Shown here: positions 16,882 to 25,092 of the stretch, piece after piece
How the letters are laid out: every line of letters begins with the position of its first letter
How positions within the stretch are numbered: the stretch's first letter is position 1
Program-made: the position numbers and the translations under genes
Assembly: GCF_003461245.1 (NCBI RefSeq)
Contig: NZ_QTWS01000013.1
Location: 26,337 to 90,336 of the forward strand
Source: Blautia sp. AF19-10LB
GTDB taxonomy: Bacteria > Bacillota > Clostridia > Lachnospirales > Lachnospiraceae
Direction: 5' to 3'
Length of the DNA: 64,000 bases
The notes under the pieces: generated by a model
Database searches by the model: none
Told to the model about the DNA's origin: nothing
The model's input: the letters and a program-made list of their open reading frames with translations, nothing else

Positions 16882-17997
16882 ATGAAGATTATCTGTCCCA
16901 AAAATAATCTGTTAAAAAGCGTAAATATTTCTTTGAAAGCTGTTCCTTCTAAAACAACCATGCCAATCCTTGAATGTATCCTTATGGATGCAACCACAAA
17001 CCAAATCAAATTTACAACAAATGATATGGAACTGGGCATTGAAACAATCGTAGATGGACAAATCGAAGAAAAAGGAATGGTTGCACTTGATGCCAAAATC
17101 TTTTATGAAATCATCAGAAGACTTCCGGACAGTGATGTAACTATCAAAACTGACAGCAACTATGTAGCAACGATCACCTGTGAAAAAGCCAAGTTTACAA
17201 TTCCTGGCAAAGCAGGCGAAGATTTTGCATACCTTCCGGTTATCGAAAAAGACGAAGCACTGACCCTTTCTCAGTTTACTTTGAAAGAGATGATCCGTCA
17301 GACTATTTTTTCTATTGCAGTCAATGAAAACAACCGTTTGATGACTGGTGAATTGTTCGAAATCAAAGATAATTGTCTGAAGATTGTTTCTCTGGATGGA
17401 CACCGTATTTCCATCAGAAAAATGCCATTGAAGCGAAATTATTCAGATCGCAAGATTGTCGTTCCAGGAAAGACACTCAGCGAGATCAGCAAAATCCTCT
17501 CTGGAGAAATTGACGATCAGGTTAGTATATATTTCACAAAAAACCACATTTTATTTGAATTTGATCGGACAATTGTGGTATCCAGACTGATTGAGGGAGA
17601 ATATTTCCGAATTGATCAGATGCTTTCCAGTGATTACGATACAAAGATCAGTGTAAACAAGAAAGAATTCCTGAACTGTATTGACCGTGCAACACTTCTT
17701 GTAAGAGAAGGAGATAAGAAACCGATCGTAATTGAGATCAGTGATGGTAAGATGGAGCTGAAGATTGATTCTTCTATGGGATCTATGGATGAAGAGATCG
17801 ACATTGAAAAAGAGGGTAAAGATATTCTTATCGGATTCAACCCGAAATTCCTGATCGATGCTTTGAAAGTTATTGATGATGAGACGATCCACATGTATCT
17901 GATGAATCCAAAAGCACCATGCTTCATCAGAGATGACGAAGAAACATATACTTATCTGATCTTACCAGTTAACATCAGTCAGAATCAGGCCAGATAA
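16882..17997 (+). CDS. dnaN: DNA polymerase III beta subunit (sliding clamp)
   Basis: A 371-residue clamp that encircles DNA and tethers polymerase III. The three repeated clamp domains are present, with the family segments TMPILECILMDA, LPDSDVTIK, FSIAVNENNRLMTGE and the C-terminal MNPKAPCFIRDDE...YLILPVN. AAGGGAG precedes the ATG. It follows dnaA and is 14 bases before the S4-domain gene, the standard order in Firmicutes. Confidence 0.98.
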   Translation: MKIICPKNNLLKSVNISLKAVPSKTTMPILECILMDATTNQIKFTTNDMELGIETIVDGQIEEKGMVALDAKIFYEIIRRLPDSDVTIKTDSNYVATITCEKAKFTIPGKAGEDFAYLPVIEKDEALTLSQFTLKEMIRQTIFSIAVNENNRLMTGELFEIKDNCLKIVSLDGHRISIRKMPLKRNYSDRKIVVPGKTLSEISKILSGEIDDQVSIYFTKNHILFEFDRTIVVSRLIEGEYFRIDQMLSSDYDTKISVNKKEFLNCIDRATLLVREGDKKPIVIEISDGKMELKIDSSMGSMDEEIDIEKEGKDILIGFNPKFLIDALKVIDDETIHMYLMNPKAPCFIRDDEETYTYLILPVNISQNQAR

Positions 17998-18011
17998 GGA
18001 GGAGGATTATT

Positions 18012-18218
18012 TTGGAAATTACGATCAGAGATGAATTTATCAAACTTGGACAGGCTTTGAAACTCGCCGGAGTTGTAGAGGACGGTGTTCAGGCAAAATA
18101 TGAAATTCAGGATGGAAATGTAAAAGTAAATGGTGAAGTAGATCAGCAGCGTGGACGCAAAGTATACGTTGGTGATGTGATCACTTTTGAAGGTCAGGAA
18201 ATCAAAGTTATAAAATAA
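18012..18218 (+). CDS. S4-domain RNA-binding protein (YaaA/RlbA type)
   Basis: A 68-residue protein made of one S4 RNA-binding domain (IKLGQALKLAGVVEDG, VKVNGEVDQQRGRKVYVGD). The start codon is TTG, set by AGGAGGA about eight bases upstream; no ATG lies near. Homologues between dnaN and recF are universal in Firmicutes; in Bacillus the protein is called YaaA and is linked to ribosome assembly. It ends two bases before recF, so the two are co-translated. Confidence 0.9.
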   Translation: MEITIRDEFIKLGQALKLAGVVEDGVQAKYEIQDGNVKVNGEVDQQRGRKVYVGDVITFEGQEIKVIK

Positions 18219-18220
18219 TT

Positions 18221-19306
18221 ATGTATATTGAATCTGTACAACTTCAGAATTTTAGAAATTACCGTGAATTGCAGCTTGATTTTGACAAAGGTACAAATAT
18301 TTTTTACGGAGATAATGCACAGGGAAAAACCAATATCCTGGAATCTGTCTATATCTGTGGAACGACAAAGTCCCACAAGGGCAGCAAGGATAAAGAACTG
18401 ATACGGTTTGGGGAGGAAGAATCCCACATCCGCATGATGATCAAAAAAGACGGACTTTCCTACAAGATCGACATGCATCTTCGCAAAAACAAGGCAAAGG
18501 GAGTTGCAATTAACGGTCTTCCGATAAAAAAGGCAAGAGAACTGTTTGGAATCGTGAATCTTGTCTTTTTTTCACCGGAAGATTTAAATATTATCAAGAA
18601 TGGTCCGGGGGAAAGACGCAGGTTTATGGACCTTGAACTCTGCCAGCTGGATCAGATCTATCTTACAGATCTGGCTGGATATAATCATATCGTGAACCAG
18701 AGAAATAAACTTCTCAAAGATATGTATCATAATCCGGCACTTAAGGATACGCTTGAAATATGGGATCTGCAGATGCTCCAGTACGGGCAGAAAGTCATCA
18801 GCAAAAGAAAAGAGTTCGTAAAAGATCTGAATACAGTCATAAAGGAAATCCACAGCAACCTGACAGGGGGAGAGGAACATATTGAAGTACTCTATGAGCC
18901 CAGTACGGAGGCTGAATTTTTTGAGGAAACGCTCAAAAAGAACAGAGACAGAGATATCCGGATGAAGATGACTTCCTCCGGACCTCACAGGGATGATCTT
19001 TGTTTTATGGTAAACGGGGTGGATATACGAAAGTTTGGCTCACAGGGGCAGCAGAGGACCGCAGCATTATCTTTGAAACTTTCAGAAATTTATCTTGTAA
19101 AAGAAAAGATCAAGGATACGCCGGTACTTTTGCTGGATGATGTACTTTCAGAGTTGGACAGCAACCGTCAGACCTATCTTCTTGACTGTATCCATGATAT
19201 ACAGACTCTGATCACCTGTACTGGACTGGATGATTTTGTAAGTCATCAGTTTCACCTGAACAAAGTTTTCAAAGTTGTCAAAGGAGAAGTGTTTGAGCCT
19301 GTTTAA
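18221..19306 (+). CDS. recF: DNA replication and repair protein RecF
   Basis: A 361-residue SMC-like ATPase that helps load RecA at single-strand gaps. Walker A GDNAQGKT is at residues 30-37, the ABC-type signature region reads GSQGQQRTAALSLKL, and Walker B with the D-loop is VLLLDDVLSELD. It starts MYIESVQLQNFRNY, standard for the family. It lies two bases after the S4 gene. The usual next gene, gyrB, is not here but 19 kb further on. Confidence 0.97.
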   Translation: MYIESVQLQNFRNYRELQLDFDKGTNIFYGDNAQGKTNILESVYICGTTKSHKGSKDKELIRFGEEESHIRMMIKKDGLSYKIDMHLRKNKAKGVAINGLPIKKARELFGIVNLVFFSPEDLNIIKNGPGERRRFMDLELCQLDQIYLTDLAGYNHIVNQRNKLLKDMYHNPALKDTLEIWDLQMLQYGQKVISKRKEFVKDLNTVIKEIHSNLTGGEEHIEVLYEPSTEAEFFEETLKKNRDRDIRMKMTSSGPHRDDLCFMVNGVDIRKFGSQGQQRTAALSLKLSEIYLVKEKIKDTPVLLLDDVLSELDSNRQTYLLDCIHDIQTLITCTGLDDFVSHQFHLNKVFKVVKGEVFEPV

Positions 19307-19347
19307 AACAGAGTTCTATGGATAAAAAGAAAACGTAAGAAACAGTT

Positions 19348-19376
19348 TTGACAAGGATATTAGTGTATGTTACACT
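19348..19376 (+). promoter_or_regulatory. SigA-type promoter before the TPR/P-loop gene
   Basis: Consensus TTGACA (19348-19353) and TACACT (19371-19376) are 17 bases apart, giving a very short leader before the start near 19395. This separates the 881-codon gene from the recF transcript. Confidence 0.7.
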
Positions 19377-19394
19377 GTTCATAATCTTGGAAAG

Positions 19395-22040
19395 TTGGTG
19401 AATATATTGGACAAAGAGGAATTTCGGATCAAACTTGAAGAAATTAACCGCCTTGTAGAGAAGAAGAACTACAAGGATGCCATGGAAGTTGTAGACAGTA
19501 TTGACTGGCGTCGTGTAAAGAATGTTCATACCCTTTGTGTTGTTGGTGAGATCTATGCAGCAAACAAGCGGTATGACGACAGCAGGGAGATTTTCCTTCT
19601 GGCTTATCACAGAGCTCCTATTGGCAGAAATATTTTGTATCGATTAATCGAAGTATCCCTCAAGATGAAGGATATTGATGAGGCAATGGAATATTATGAT
19701 GAATTCTTGGAAGTTGCCCCTAATGACAGTACACAGTATGTATTAAAATATAAAATCCGCAAAGCAGAACAGGCTCCGCTCGAAGAGCAGATCAGAATTC
19801 TCGAGGATTACAAAGAGAAAGAATTCACAGAGAGATGGTCATACGAGCTGGCTAAATTATATTATCAGAATGGAGATACCAAGAAATGCCTGGATCTCTG
19901 TGATGAAATGGTTCTCTGGTTCAGTGATGGCAAGTATGTCATGAAAGCCCTGGATCTTAAGAGTCGTATGGGAATGCTGAGTGGTAAAGAAAAAGAAAAA
20001 TACGATAAACAGTTTATTCCGAATCTCAAGACAGTGGAGGATTCCGCTGAGAATAAAGAAGAGGTTCAGGATGGAGAAGCGAAAGAACCACGGGCAGAAG
20101 CAGCACCGGCAGCAGATGATGATGCACCTGTGATCGACAGCGTAGATATTGATGAGCGTGATGTTAATGGAGCAGAAAGCCTTCAGGAAAAAATCTCCAA
20201 GGGAATCCGCGATATCTTTACAGGAAAGAAAAAAGAATCCGAAGAGGAATTTATGAAGGAAGAGGAGGAAGCACCTGCTGAGGAGGTTCCGGAAGAAATG
20301 ATCAAGGATATTTCTTCAGAAGCAGAACCGACAAATGTACCGGAACTTGAACCGGAAGATGCAGTGATCCCGCCTCCGGCAACACCTGGAACTTCTATTT
20401 TCAGCACGATCGAGGAGAAGATAGAAGAAGTTACAAATCAGGAGATCAAGGATGAACAGGAAGAGACACCGGAAGAAGTAACTGAGGAAGTCAGTGAAGA
20501 AGAACTTCCGGATGTAGTGATCGAATCTGAGGAAACAGATGCTGAAGAAGCAGAGGAGCTTCCGGAAGCTGAAGAAGAACCGGAAATCGAAGAGGTTGAA
20601 ATTCCAGAAGAAGTGAAACCGCTGGAGACAGAGGATGACTTTGTTGATTCGGCAGAGGAAGAGGAGACAAAACTTCCTGAACTTGAGATCCCGGAAGCAA
20701 TGAAGAATGTTGGAATGGAAAATCCATTACATACAGAAATTCCGAAAGCACCGGATATCTGTCTTCCGGGAGCAGAAGATTCTGAGGAGACACCTGATTT
20801 TGAATTTAATCTGGAAGATACGATTCTTGCAGCAGCAACTGCACAGGGAATTGAAATTCCGGATGAACCGATAGTGAAAGAAGAACCGGTTCAGGAAGTA
20901 AATACTGCAGAAGAGGATGCTGAGGATTATATGTCTGAAGAGGATCTTCGCAGTGCAGAAGAAGAATTCCTGAACGGACCTGTCAAGAAGCAGGATCCGG
21001 AAGAAGAAATTTATGATGATCTGGATTCTTATAAGATGGAAGATGACTCTGATGAAGATTTCGGTGAGGAAGACGGCTACGAAGATGAGGATATCAGTGA
21101 TCTTGAGGAAGAAGAATTCCTTGCAGATCAGTATGAGGATACTGTAAAAGCAGCCAAGACTCCTGAAAAGAAACCAACTCTCAGAAAATCCGGCAGGAAA
21201 GAAAAACAGCAGGAACCGGAAGATGACGACATGGAGCAGCTTCTCTATACTGTTGAGCCGAAACGCAAAGCCAGGGATATCATTCCGAGAGAAAAGAAGA
21301 TGACCGCAGATGAGGAGAAACTCTTTACCTACTTTGCGAAAGTTCCGGGCTTAAGGGAACAGATCGTGGATGCACTTTATGATGCGCAGATCTGTGCTTC
21401 TGACAAGACTTCAAAGACAGGAAATATTATTGTGATGGGTGGCCGTGAGACAGGAAAGACAAGACTGATCTCAGGACTGATCCCGGCGATCTGCAAGGAA
21501 CTGAACCTGGAGGCATCCAAGGTTGCCTATGTATTTGCGGATCAGATCAATGGCAAGAATGTAGCAGAGATTGTTCGTAAGATGTCAGGCGGTTTCCTGG
21601 TTATCGAAAACGCCAATCAGCTGGCAAAAGAAACAGTTAATCAGTTGAATAAGGCAATGGAGTTCCGGACTGACGGACTGATCGTGATCATTGAGGATGA
21701 AAAGATCGGAATGCGTAAACTGATCGCAAGATTCCCGAAATTTACATCCAAGTTTACATCTATGATCAATATTCCGGTATTTACCAACGATGAACTTGTT
21801 AATTTTGCGAAAATCTACACAAGAGAGAACGGATACACCATCGACCAGATGGCAATGCTGTCGCTGTATAACCTGATCAGCACAAGCCAGAAGGAAGATC
21901 AGCCGATGAATATCGGTGCGGTCAAGGACATCATTGACAGTGCGATCGCCAAATCAAGAGGAGGTCTTCGTAAACTGATCTCCAAGAAAAAAGTAAATCA
22001 GGATGGATACCTGGTACTTTACGAGAAAGATTTTAATTAG
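19395..22040 (+). CDS. Uncharacterised large protein: TPR region, acidic linker, degenerate AAA+-like P-loop domain
   Basis: Up to 881 residues. Residues 1-200 are helical TPR-like repeats (YKDAMEVVDSIDW, YDDSREIFLLAYHRAP, AMEYYDEFLEVAPND). About residues 215-650 are extremely Glu/Asp/Pro-rich and look disordered. The C-terminal part from about 660 carries a P-loop GGRETGKT (682-689), a Walker B-like LVIENA with E738, and FTNDELVNFAKIYTREN, resembling AAA+ proteins of the CbxX/SpoVK kind in a reduced form. The start is uncertain: TTG at 19395, GTG at 19398 and TTG at 19407 are all possible. It sits between recF and rsmA and has its own promoter. I do not know a characterised homologue; a scaffold or regulatory ATPase role is inference. 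Confidence 0.8.
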   Translation: MVNILDKEEFRIKLEEINRLVEKKNYKDAMEVVDSIDWRRVKNVHTLCVVGEIYAANKRYDDSREIFLLAYHRAPIGRNILYRLIEVSLKMKDIDEAMEYYDEFLEVAPNDSTQYVLKYKIRKAEQAPLEEQIRILEDYKEKEFTERWSYELAKLYYQNGDTKKCLDLCDEMVLWFSDGKYVMKALDLKSRMGMLSGKEKEKYDKQFIPNLKTVEDSAENKEEVQDGEAKEPRAEAAPAADDDAPVIDSVDIDERDVNGAESLQEKISKGIRDIFTGKKKESEEEFMKEEEEAPAEEVPEEMIKDISSEAEPTNVPELEPEDAVIPPPATPGTSIFSTIEEKIEEVTNQEIKDEQEETPEEVTEEVSEEELPDVVIESEETDAEEAEELPEAEEEPEIEEVEIPEEVKPLETEDDFVDSAEEEETKLPELEIPEAMKNVGMENPLHTEIPKAPDICLPGAEDSEETPDFEFNLEDTILAAATAQGIEIPDEPIVKEEPVQEVNTAEEDAEDYMSEEDLRSAEEEFLNGPVKKQDPEEEIYDDLDSYKMEDDSDEDFGEEDGYEDEDISDLEEEEFLADQYEDTVKAAKTPEKKPTLRKSGRKEKQQEPEDDDMEQLLYTVEPKRKARDIIPREKKMTADEEKLFTYFAKVPGLREQIVDALYDAQICASDKTSKTGNIIVMGGRETGKTRLISGLIPAICKELNLEASKVAYVFADQINGKNVAEIVRKMSGGFLVIENANQLAKETVNQLNKAMEFRTDGLIVIIEDEKIGMRKLIARFPKFTSKFTSMINIPVFTNDELVNFAKIYTRENGYTIDQMAMLSLYNLISTSQKEDQPMNIGAVKDIIDSAIAKSRGGLRKLISKKKVNQDGYLVLYEKDFN

Positions 22041-22054
22041 TGAGAGGAGAAAAT

Positions 22055-22930
22055 ATGGCCAGACCTTATCTTGGAAATCCTAAATATACCATTGAAGTCC
22101 TTCAAAAGTACGGTTTTGTATTCCAGAAAAGGTTTGGTCAGAATTTTCTGATCGATACCCATGTTCTGGAGCGTATCATCGAAGCTTCCGAGATCACCAA
22201 AGATGATTTTGTACTGGAGATCGGACCGGGAATCGGAACGATGACACAGTATCTTGCAGAGGCAGCAAGAGAAGTAACAGCAGTTGAGATTGACGATGCA
22301 CTGATTCCGATCCTTAAGGATACACTTAAGGAATGGGACAATGTAACTGTTCTTCACGGAGATATCCTCAAGACAGATATCCGTAAGATCGCAGATGAGA
22401 AGAATCAGGGGCGTCCGATCAAGGTCGTTGCAAATCTGCCATATTACATTACGACACCGATCATTATGGGCTTATTCGAAAGCCATGTTCCAGTAGATTC
22501 GATCACGGTAATGGTACAGAAAGAAGTGGCAGACAGAATGCAGACAGGTCCTGGTTCCAAGGATTACGGGGCACTTTCACTGGCTGTACAGTATTATGCA
22601 GAACCAAAGATCGTTGCAAATGTACCGCCGAATTGCTTTATGCCGCGGCCGAAGGTTGGAAGTGCGGTGATCCGCCTGACGAGACATCAGAATCCGCCGG
22701 TAACAACGCTGGATGAGAAATTAATGTTCCGTCTGATTCGTGCATCTTTTAACCAGAGAAGAAAAACTCTGTCAAACAGTCTTAAGAATTCACAGGAACT
22801 GCCGTATTCCAAGGAAGAGGTAGAAGCTGCGATCACAGAATGTGGACTTCCGTTGAATATCAGAGGGGAAGCACTGACGCTGGAACAGTTTGCCAGACTG
22901 TCAGATACATTTTCGAAATTAAATAAATAA
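22055..22930 (+). CDS. rsmA: 16S rRNA (adenine-1518/1519-N6)-dimethyltransferase
   Basis: A 291-residue methyltransferase (KsgA) that dimethylates two adenines in helix 45 of 16S rRNA during 30S assembly. The SAM motif VLEIGPGIGTMTQYLA and catalytic motif NLPYYITTPI are intact, and the C-terminal helical domain is complete. The ATG at 22055 is preceded by AGAGGAG at seven bases; a GTG five codons earlier overlaps the previous gene's stop and the ribosome site, so it is not used. A terminator follows at once. Confidence 0.96.
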   Translation: MARPYLGNPKYTIEVLQKYGFVFQKRFGQNFLIDTHVLERIIEASEITKDDFVLEIGPGIGTMTQYLAEAAREVTAVEIDDALIPILKDTLKEWDNVTVLHGDILKTDIRKIADEKNQGRPIKVVANLPYYITTPIIMGLFESHVPVDSITVMVQKEVADRMQTGPGSKDYGALSLAVQYYAEPKIVANVPPNCFMPRPKVGSAVIRLTRHQNPPVTTLDEKLMFRLIRASFNQRRKTLSNSLKNSQELPYSKEEVEAAITECGLPLNIRGEALTLEQFARLSDTFSKLNK

Positions 22931-22936
22931 GCAAAT

Positions 22937-22969
22937 AAAAAGCATCCGGTGGCTGGTCGGATGCTTTTT
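22937..22969 (+). terminator. Intrinsic terminator after rsmA
   Basis: A stem of AAAAAGCATCCG with CGGATGCTTTTT and a 9-base loop ends in T5. It closes the TPR/P-loop gene and rsmA transcript. Because the arms begin in A-runs it may also act in the opposite sense. Confidence 0.9.
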
Positions 22970-23026
22970 ATTATTTATTAAATTTAAAAGGAAGGAGAGT
23001 TGATAACCATTTCAGGCTATCAACAT

Positions 23027-23080
23027 ATGAAAAAGAAAATTATAAAAATAATGTTGGCTGTATTATTTTTATGGTCTTAG
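23027..23080 (+). pseudogene. Orphan signal-peptide-like fragment
   Basis: A 17-codon frame MKKKIIKIMLAVLFLWS ends at TAG. It reads like a signal peptide whose mature part is gone. AAGGAAGGAGAG lies about 30 bases upstream, too far for a good start. This is all that is seen in the gap 22970-23174; it may be a decayed secreted-protein gene or chance. Confidence 0.25.
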
Positions 23081-23197
23081 TATAGCCAGAAAATATGATG
23101 GAATCGTGTTGAACTTATGAAAAAACAGTGAACAAAGGTCAAAAGTTTTATGAATGACAGCCAGATAAAAAATTTTTACAGCATAGCCGAAAAACTG

Positions 23198-23206
23198 TGG
23201 TATAAT
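23198..23206 (+). promoter_or_regulatory. Extended -10 promoter for the small secreted protein
   Basis: TGGTATAAT is a consensus extended -10. A TTTACA at 23175-23180 is 20 bases upstream, which is longer than ideal. The leader to the ATG at 23292 is about 80 bases and contains two copies of (A)ATTCAGG. Confidence 0.65.
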
Positions 23207-23291
23207 GGGCTCGCCTGAGAGAAAAAGCATCGAAACAGGTGTGAAATTCAGGCTGATACATGAGAATGCATGAATTCAGGAGGTAATTACA

Positions 23292-23753
23292 ATGAAAATA
23301 AACAAAAAAATCAGTGCACTGGTACTTGCAGGGGCTCTTGCATGTACAACACCGGCGATGGTCTACGCACAGGACAGCTCAGATGTGGTTGACCAGGCCG
23401 TAGAGATCCTTCAGGATAACGGAGTGGATGAACTTCTGTCCGATCCGGACAAGGTAGTGGATCTGATCGTTCAGGCTAAGGAAATTCTCGGTCAGGTAGA
23501 TGTAACAAATGATGAGATCGGCTCAGCTCTTGATGTGGCAGCAGAAAGTGCGGGAATTACACTTTCCGATTCTGAGAAACAGACTCTGATCCAGTTATAT
23601 GATAAATTCAAGAATACAGATCTGGATGAGGACCAGCTGAGAAGTCAGGTAAATAAGGTTTATAACAAGCTGGATGAGCTTGGGATCACCAAAGAAGATG
23701 TCAAAGGAATCATTGGCAAACTGGTCGATTTTGCCAGAAGCATCCTTAACTGA
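23292..23753 (+). CDS. Small secreted helical protein of unknown function
   Basis: A 153-residue protein with a clear signal peptide (KINKK, hydrophobic core, cleavage after VYA at about residue 26). The mature part is acidic and almost wholly predicted helical, with repeated leucine/valine heptad-like spacing (VDQAVEILQDNGVDELL, VNKVYNKLDELGITKEDV). No cysteine, catalytic motif or anchor is visible. I do not recognise the family with confidence; a loose resemblance to DUF1002-type secreted proteins was considered but not established. It is a single-gene unit, with its own promoter and AGGAGG eight bases before the ATG. Confidence 0.7.
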   Translation: MKINKKISALVLAGALACTTPAMVYAQDSSDVVDQAVEILQDNGVDELLSDPDKVVDLIVQAKEILGQVDVTNDEIGSALDVAAESAGITLSDSEKQTLIQLYDKFKNTDLDEDQLRSQVNKVYNKLDELGITKEDVKGIIGKLVDFARSILN

Positions 23754-23929
23754 CCTCACAGGAAAGACACTAGTACGTTTGTGAAAAACACACAGGATAA
23801 AAAATAGAGGAGTCAGAAATTTATAGTATATTTGAATAAAAAAAATGAATATACAGAAATAAAATTGTGCAAATATACGGAAACTTCATTGTTTGTTCAT
23901 AAAAAGTTCATAATCGACTGTTATTATAA

Positions 23930-24067
23930 GTACAGTTCGAAGAGAACTTCACTAACAGACGTTGTAATGTTCTTCATTACACATAAATTTTTTCATAATA
24001 ATCGCCCCGGTAAACCACTGCCGGGGCACTCCTCGTTTATTGAGTCCCTTTTTGGGGACTTTTTTTA
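23930..24067 (+). ncRNA. Run of hairpins ending in a terminator; possible small RNA
   Basis: The gap 23754-24173 has no credible gene. It contains AGTTC/GAACT (about 23934-23948), TGTAATG/CATTACA (23963-23981, 5-base loop), GCCCCGG/CCGGGGC (24004-24027) and AGTCCC/GGGACT followed by T8 (24043-24067). Four stems in 140 bases ending in a terminator suggest a structured transcript or the 3' end of the upstream message. No convincing promoter is visible just before it. Confidence 0.35.
24043..24067 (+). terminator. Intrinsic terminator upstream of the S1-domain gene
   Basis: A 6-bp stem AGTCCC/GGGACT with a T-rich loop is followed by a run of eight Ts. Confidence 0.75.
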
Positions 24068-24088
24068 TTTCCTCCTGCATATAAAATA

Positions 24089-24097
24089 TGCTATAAT
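24089..24097 (+). promoter_or_regulatory. Extended -10 promoter for the S1-domain gene
   Basis: TGCTATAAT is a consensus extended -10 element with no good -35, lying 76 bases before the ATG at 24174. Confidence 0.65.
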
Positions 24098-24173
24098 GAG
24101 ACTAACTATAGTAAAATGATCAAAAGTATAGACGATATAGATAGATTTTTATACGAGAGGAGAATTGCAGATC

Positions 24174-25079
24174 ATGTCTGAGTCAATGAAAGATTATGAA
24201 AAAGAACTGGAAGCTTCCATGAAAACGATCGAGGAAGGTGACATTCTCACAGGAACTGTGATCAGTGTGGATGAAAAAGAAGTGATCCTCGATCTTAAAT
24301 ATTATGCAGAAGGTGTGATCCCGGCAGAGAATTTCAGCAGAGAGCCAGGATTTAACCTCAAAGAAAATGTCCAGGAAGGGGACGAGATTCAGGCTACCGT
24401 GATCCGTAAAGATGACGGAAATGGAAATATCCTGCTCTCAAGGGTAGAGGCAGTTGATGTCTTTGCATGGGATAAACTTAAGGGATTAAAGGAATCTGGA
24501 GAGGTTCTGGATGTTGTAGTAAAAGGAATCACAAACGCAGGCGTTATCGCTTATGTAGAAGGTGTCAGAGGTTTTATCCCGGCATCCAAACTTGCTCTTG
24601 GATATGTTGAGGATACAGAGGCATATCTGAACAAACCGATCCAGGTACAGGTCATCGACGTTGATAAAGAAAGTAAGAAACTGATTCTTTCTGCTAAGGA
24701 AATTCTCCGTGAGAAGGCAGAAGAAGAACGCAGAAACAAAGTTTCAAACCTTGAGATCGGGCTTATCACCGAGGGAACAGTAGAGAGCCTTCAGCCATAT
24801 GGTGCATTTGTAGATCTTGGAAACGGACTTTCCGGTCTGGTGCATATTTCTCAGATCTGCGAGAAGAGGATCAAGAAACCGTCAGAGGTTCTTGCTGTAG
24901 GAGACAAGGTCAAAGTCAAAGTCACTGCGATCAAGGACGGAAAGCTCAGTCTCAGCATTAAGGAAGCATCTGATATGATGGCGAAGGAAATCGAAGAAGA
25001 AGTTTATGAAGTACCAGATGCAGGAGAAGAGGCAACCACTACACTGGGCTCTCTCTTTGCAAATATCAAACTGGATTGA
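24174..25079 (+). CDS. S1 RNA-binding domain protein (RpsA-like, three S1 repeats)
   Basis: About 301 residues with three S1 motifs: near residues 20-85 (GTVISVDEKEVILDLKYYAEG), 105-170 (VVVKGITNAGVIAYVEGVRGFIPAS) and 190-255 (GTVESLQPYGAFVDLGNGLSGLVHIS). This is the shortened ribosomal-S1-like form found in many Firmicutes, which probably binds single-stranded mRNA at the ribosome. The ATG at 24174 is 11 bases after GAGGAG; a TTG at 24165 is only two bases after it. The pyrophosphatase gene starts 13 bases after its stop, so the two probably share a transcript. Confidence 0.88.
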   Translation: MSESMKDYEKELEASMKTIEEGDILTGTVISVDEKEVILDLKYYAEGVIPAENFSREPGFNLKENVQEGDEIQATVIRKDDGNGNILLSRVEAVDVFAWDKLKGLKESGEVLDVVVKGITNAGVIAYVEGVRGFIPASKLALGYVEDTEAYLNKPIQVQVIDVDKESKKLILSAKEILREKAEEERRNKVSNLEIGLITEGTVESLQPYGAFVDLGNGLSGLVHISQICEKRIKKPSEVLAVGDKVKVKVTAIKDGKLSLSIKEASDMMAKEIEEEVYEVPDAGEEATTTLGSLFANIKLD

Positions 25080-25092
25080 AAGGACGGCTGGA

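Noticed and set aside
22970..23290. Possible riboswitch before the small secreted protein
   Set aside because: The leader has short direct repeats but no conserved core of any riboswitch class I can identify.
23832..24119. 95-codon frame with TTG start in the gap before the S1-domain gene
   Set aside because: It runs through several hairpins and a terminator, lacks a ribosome site and has no recognisable protein pattern.
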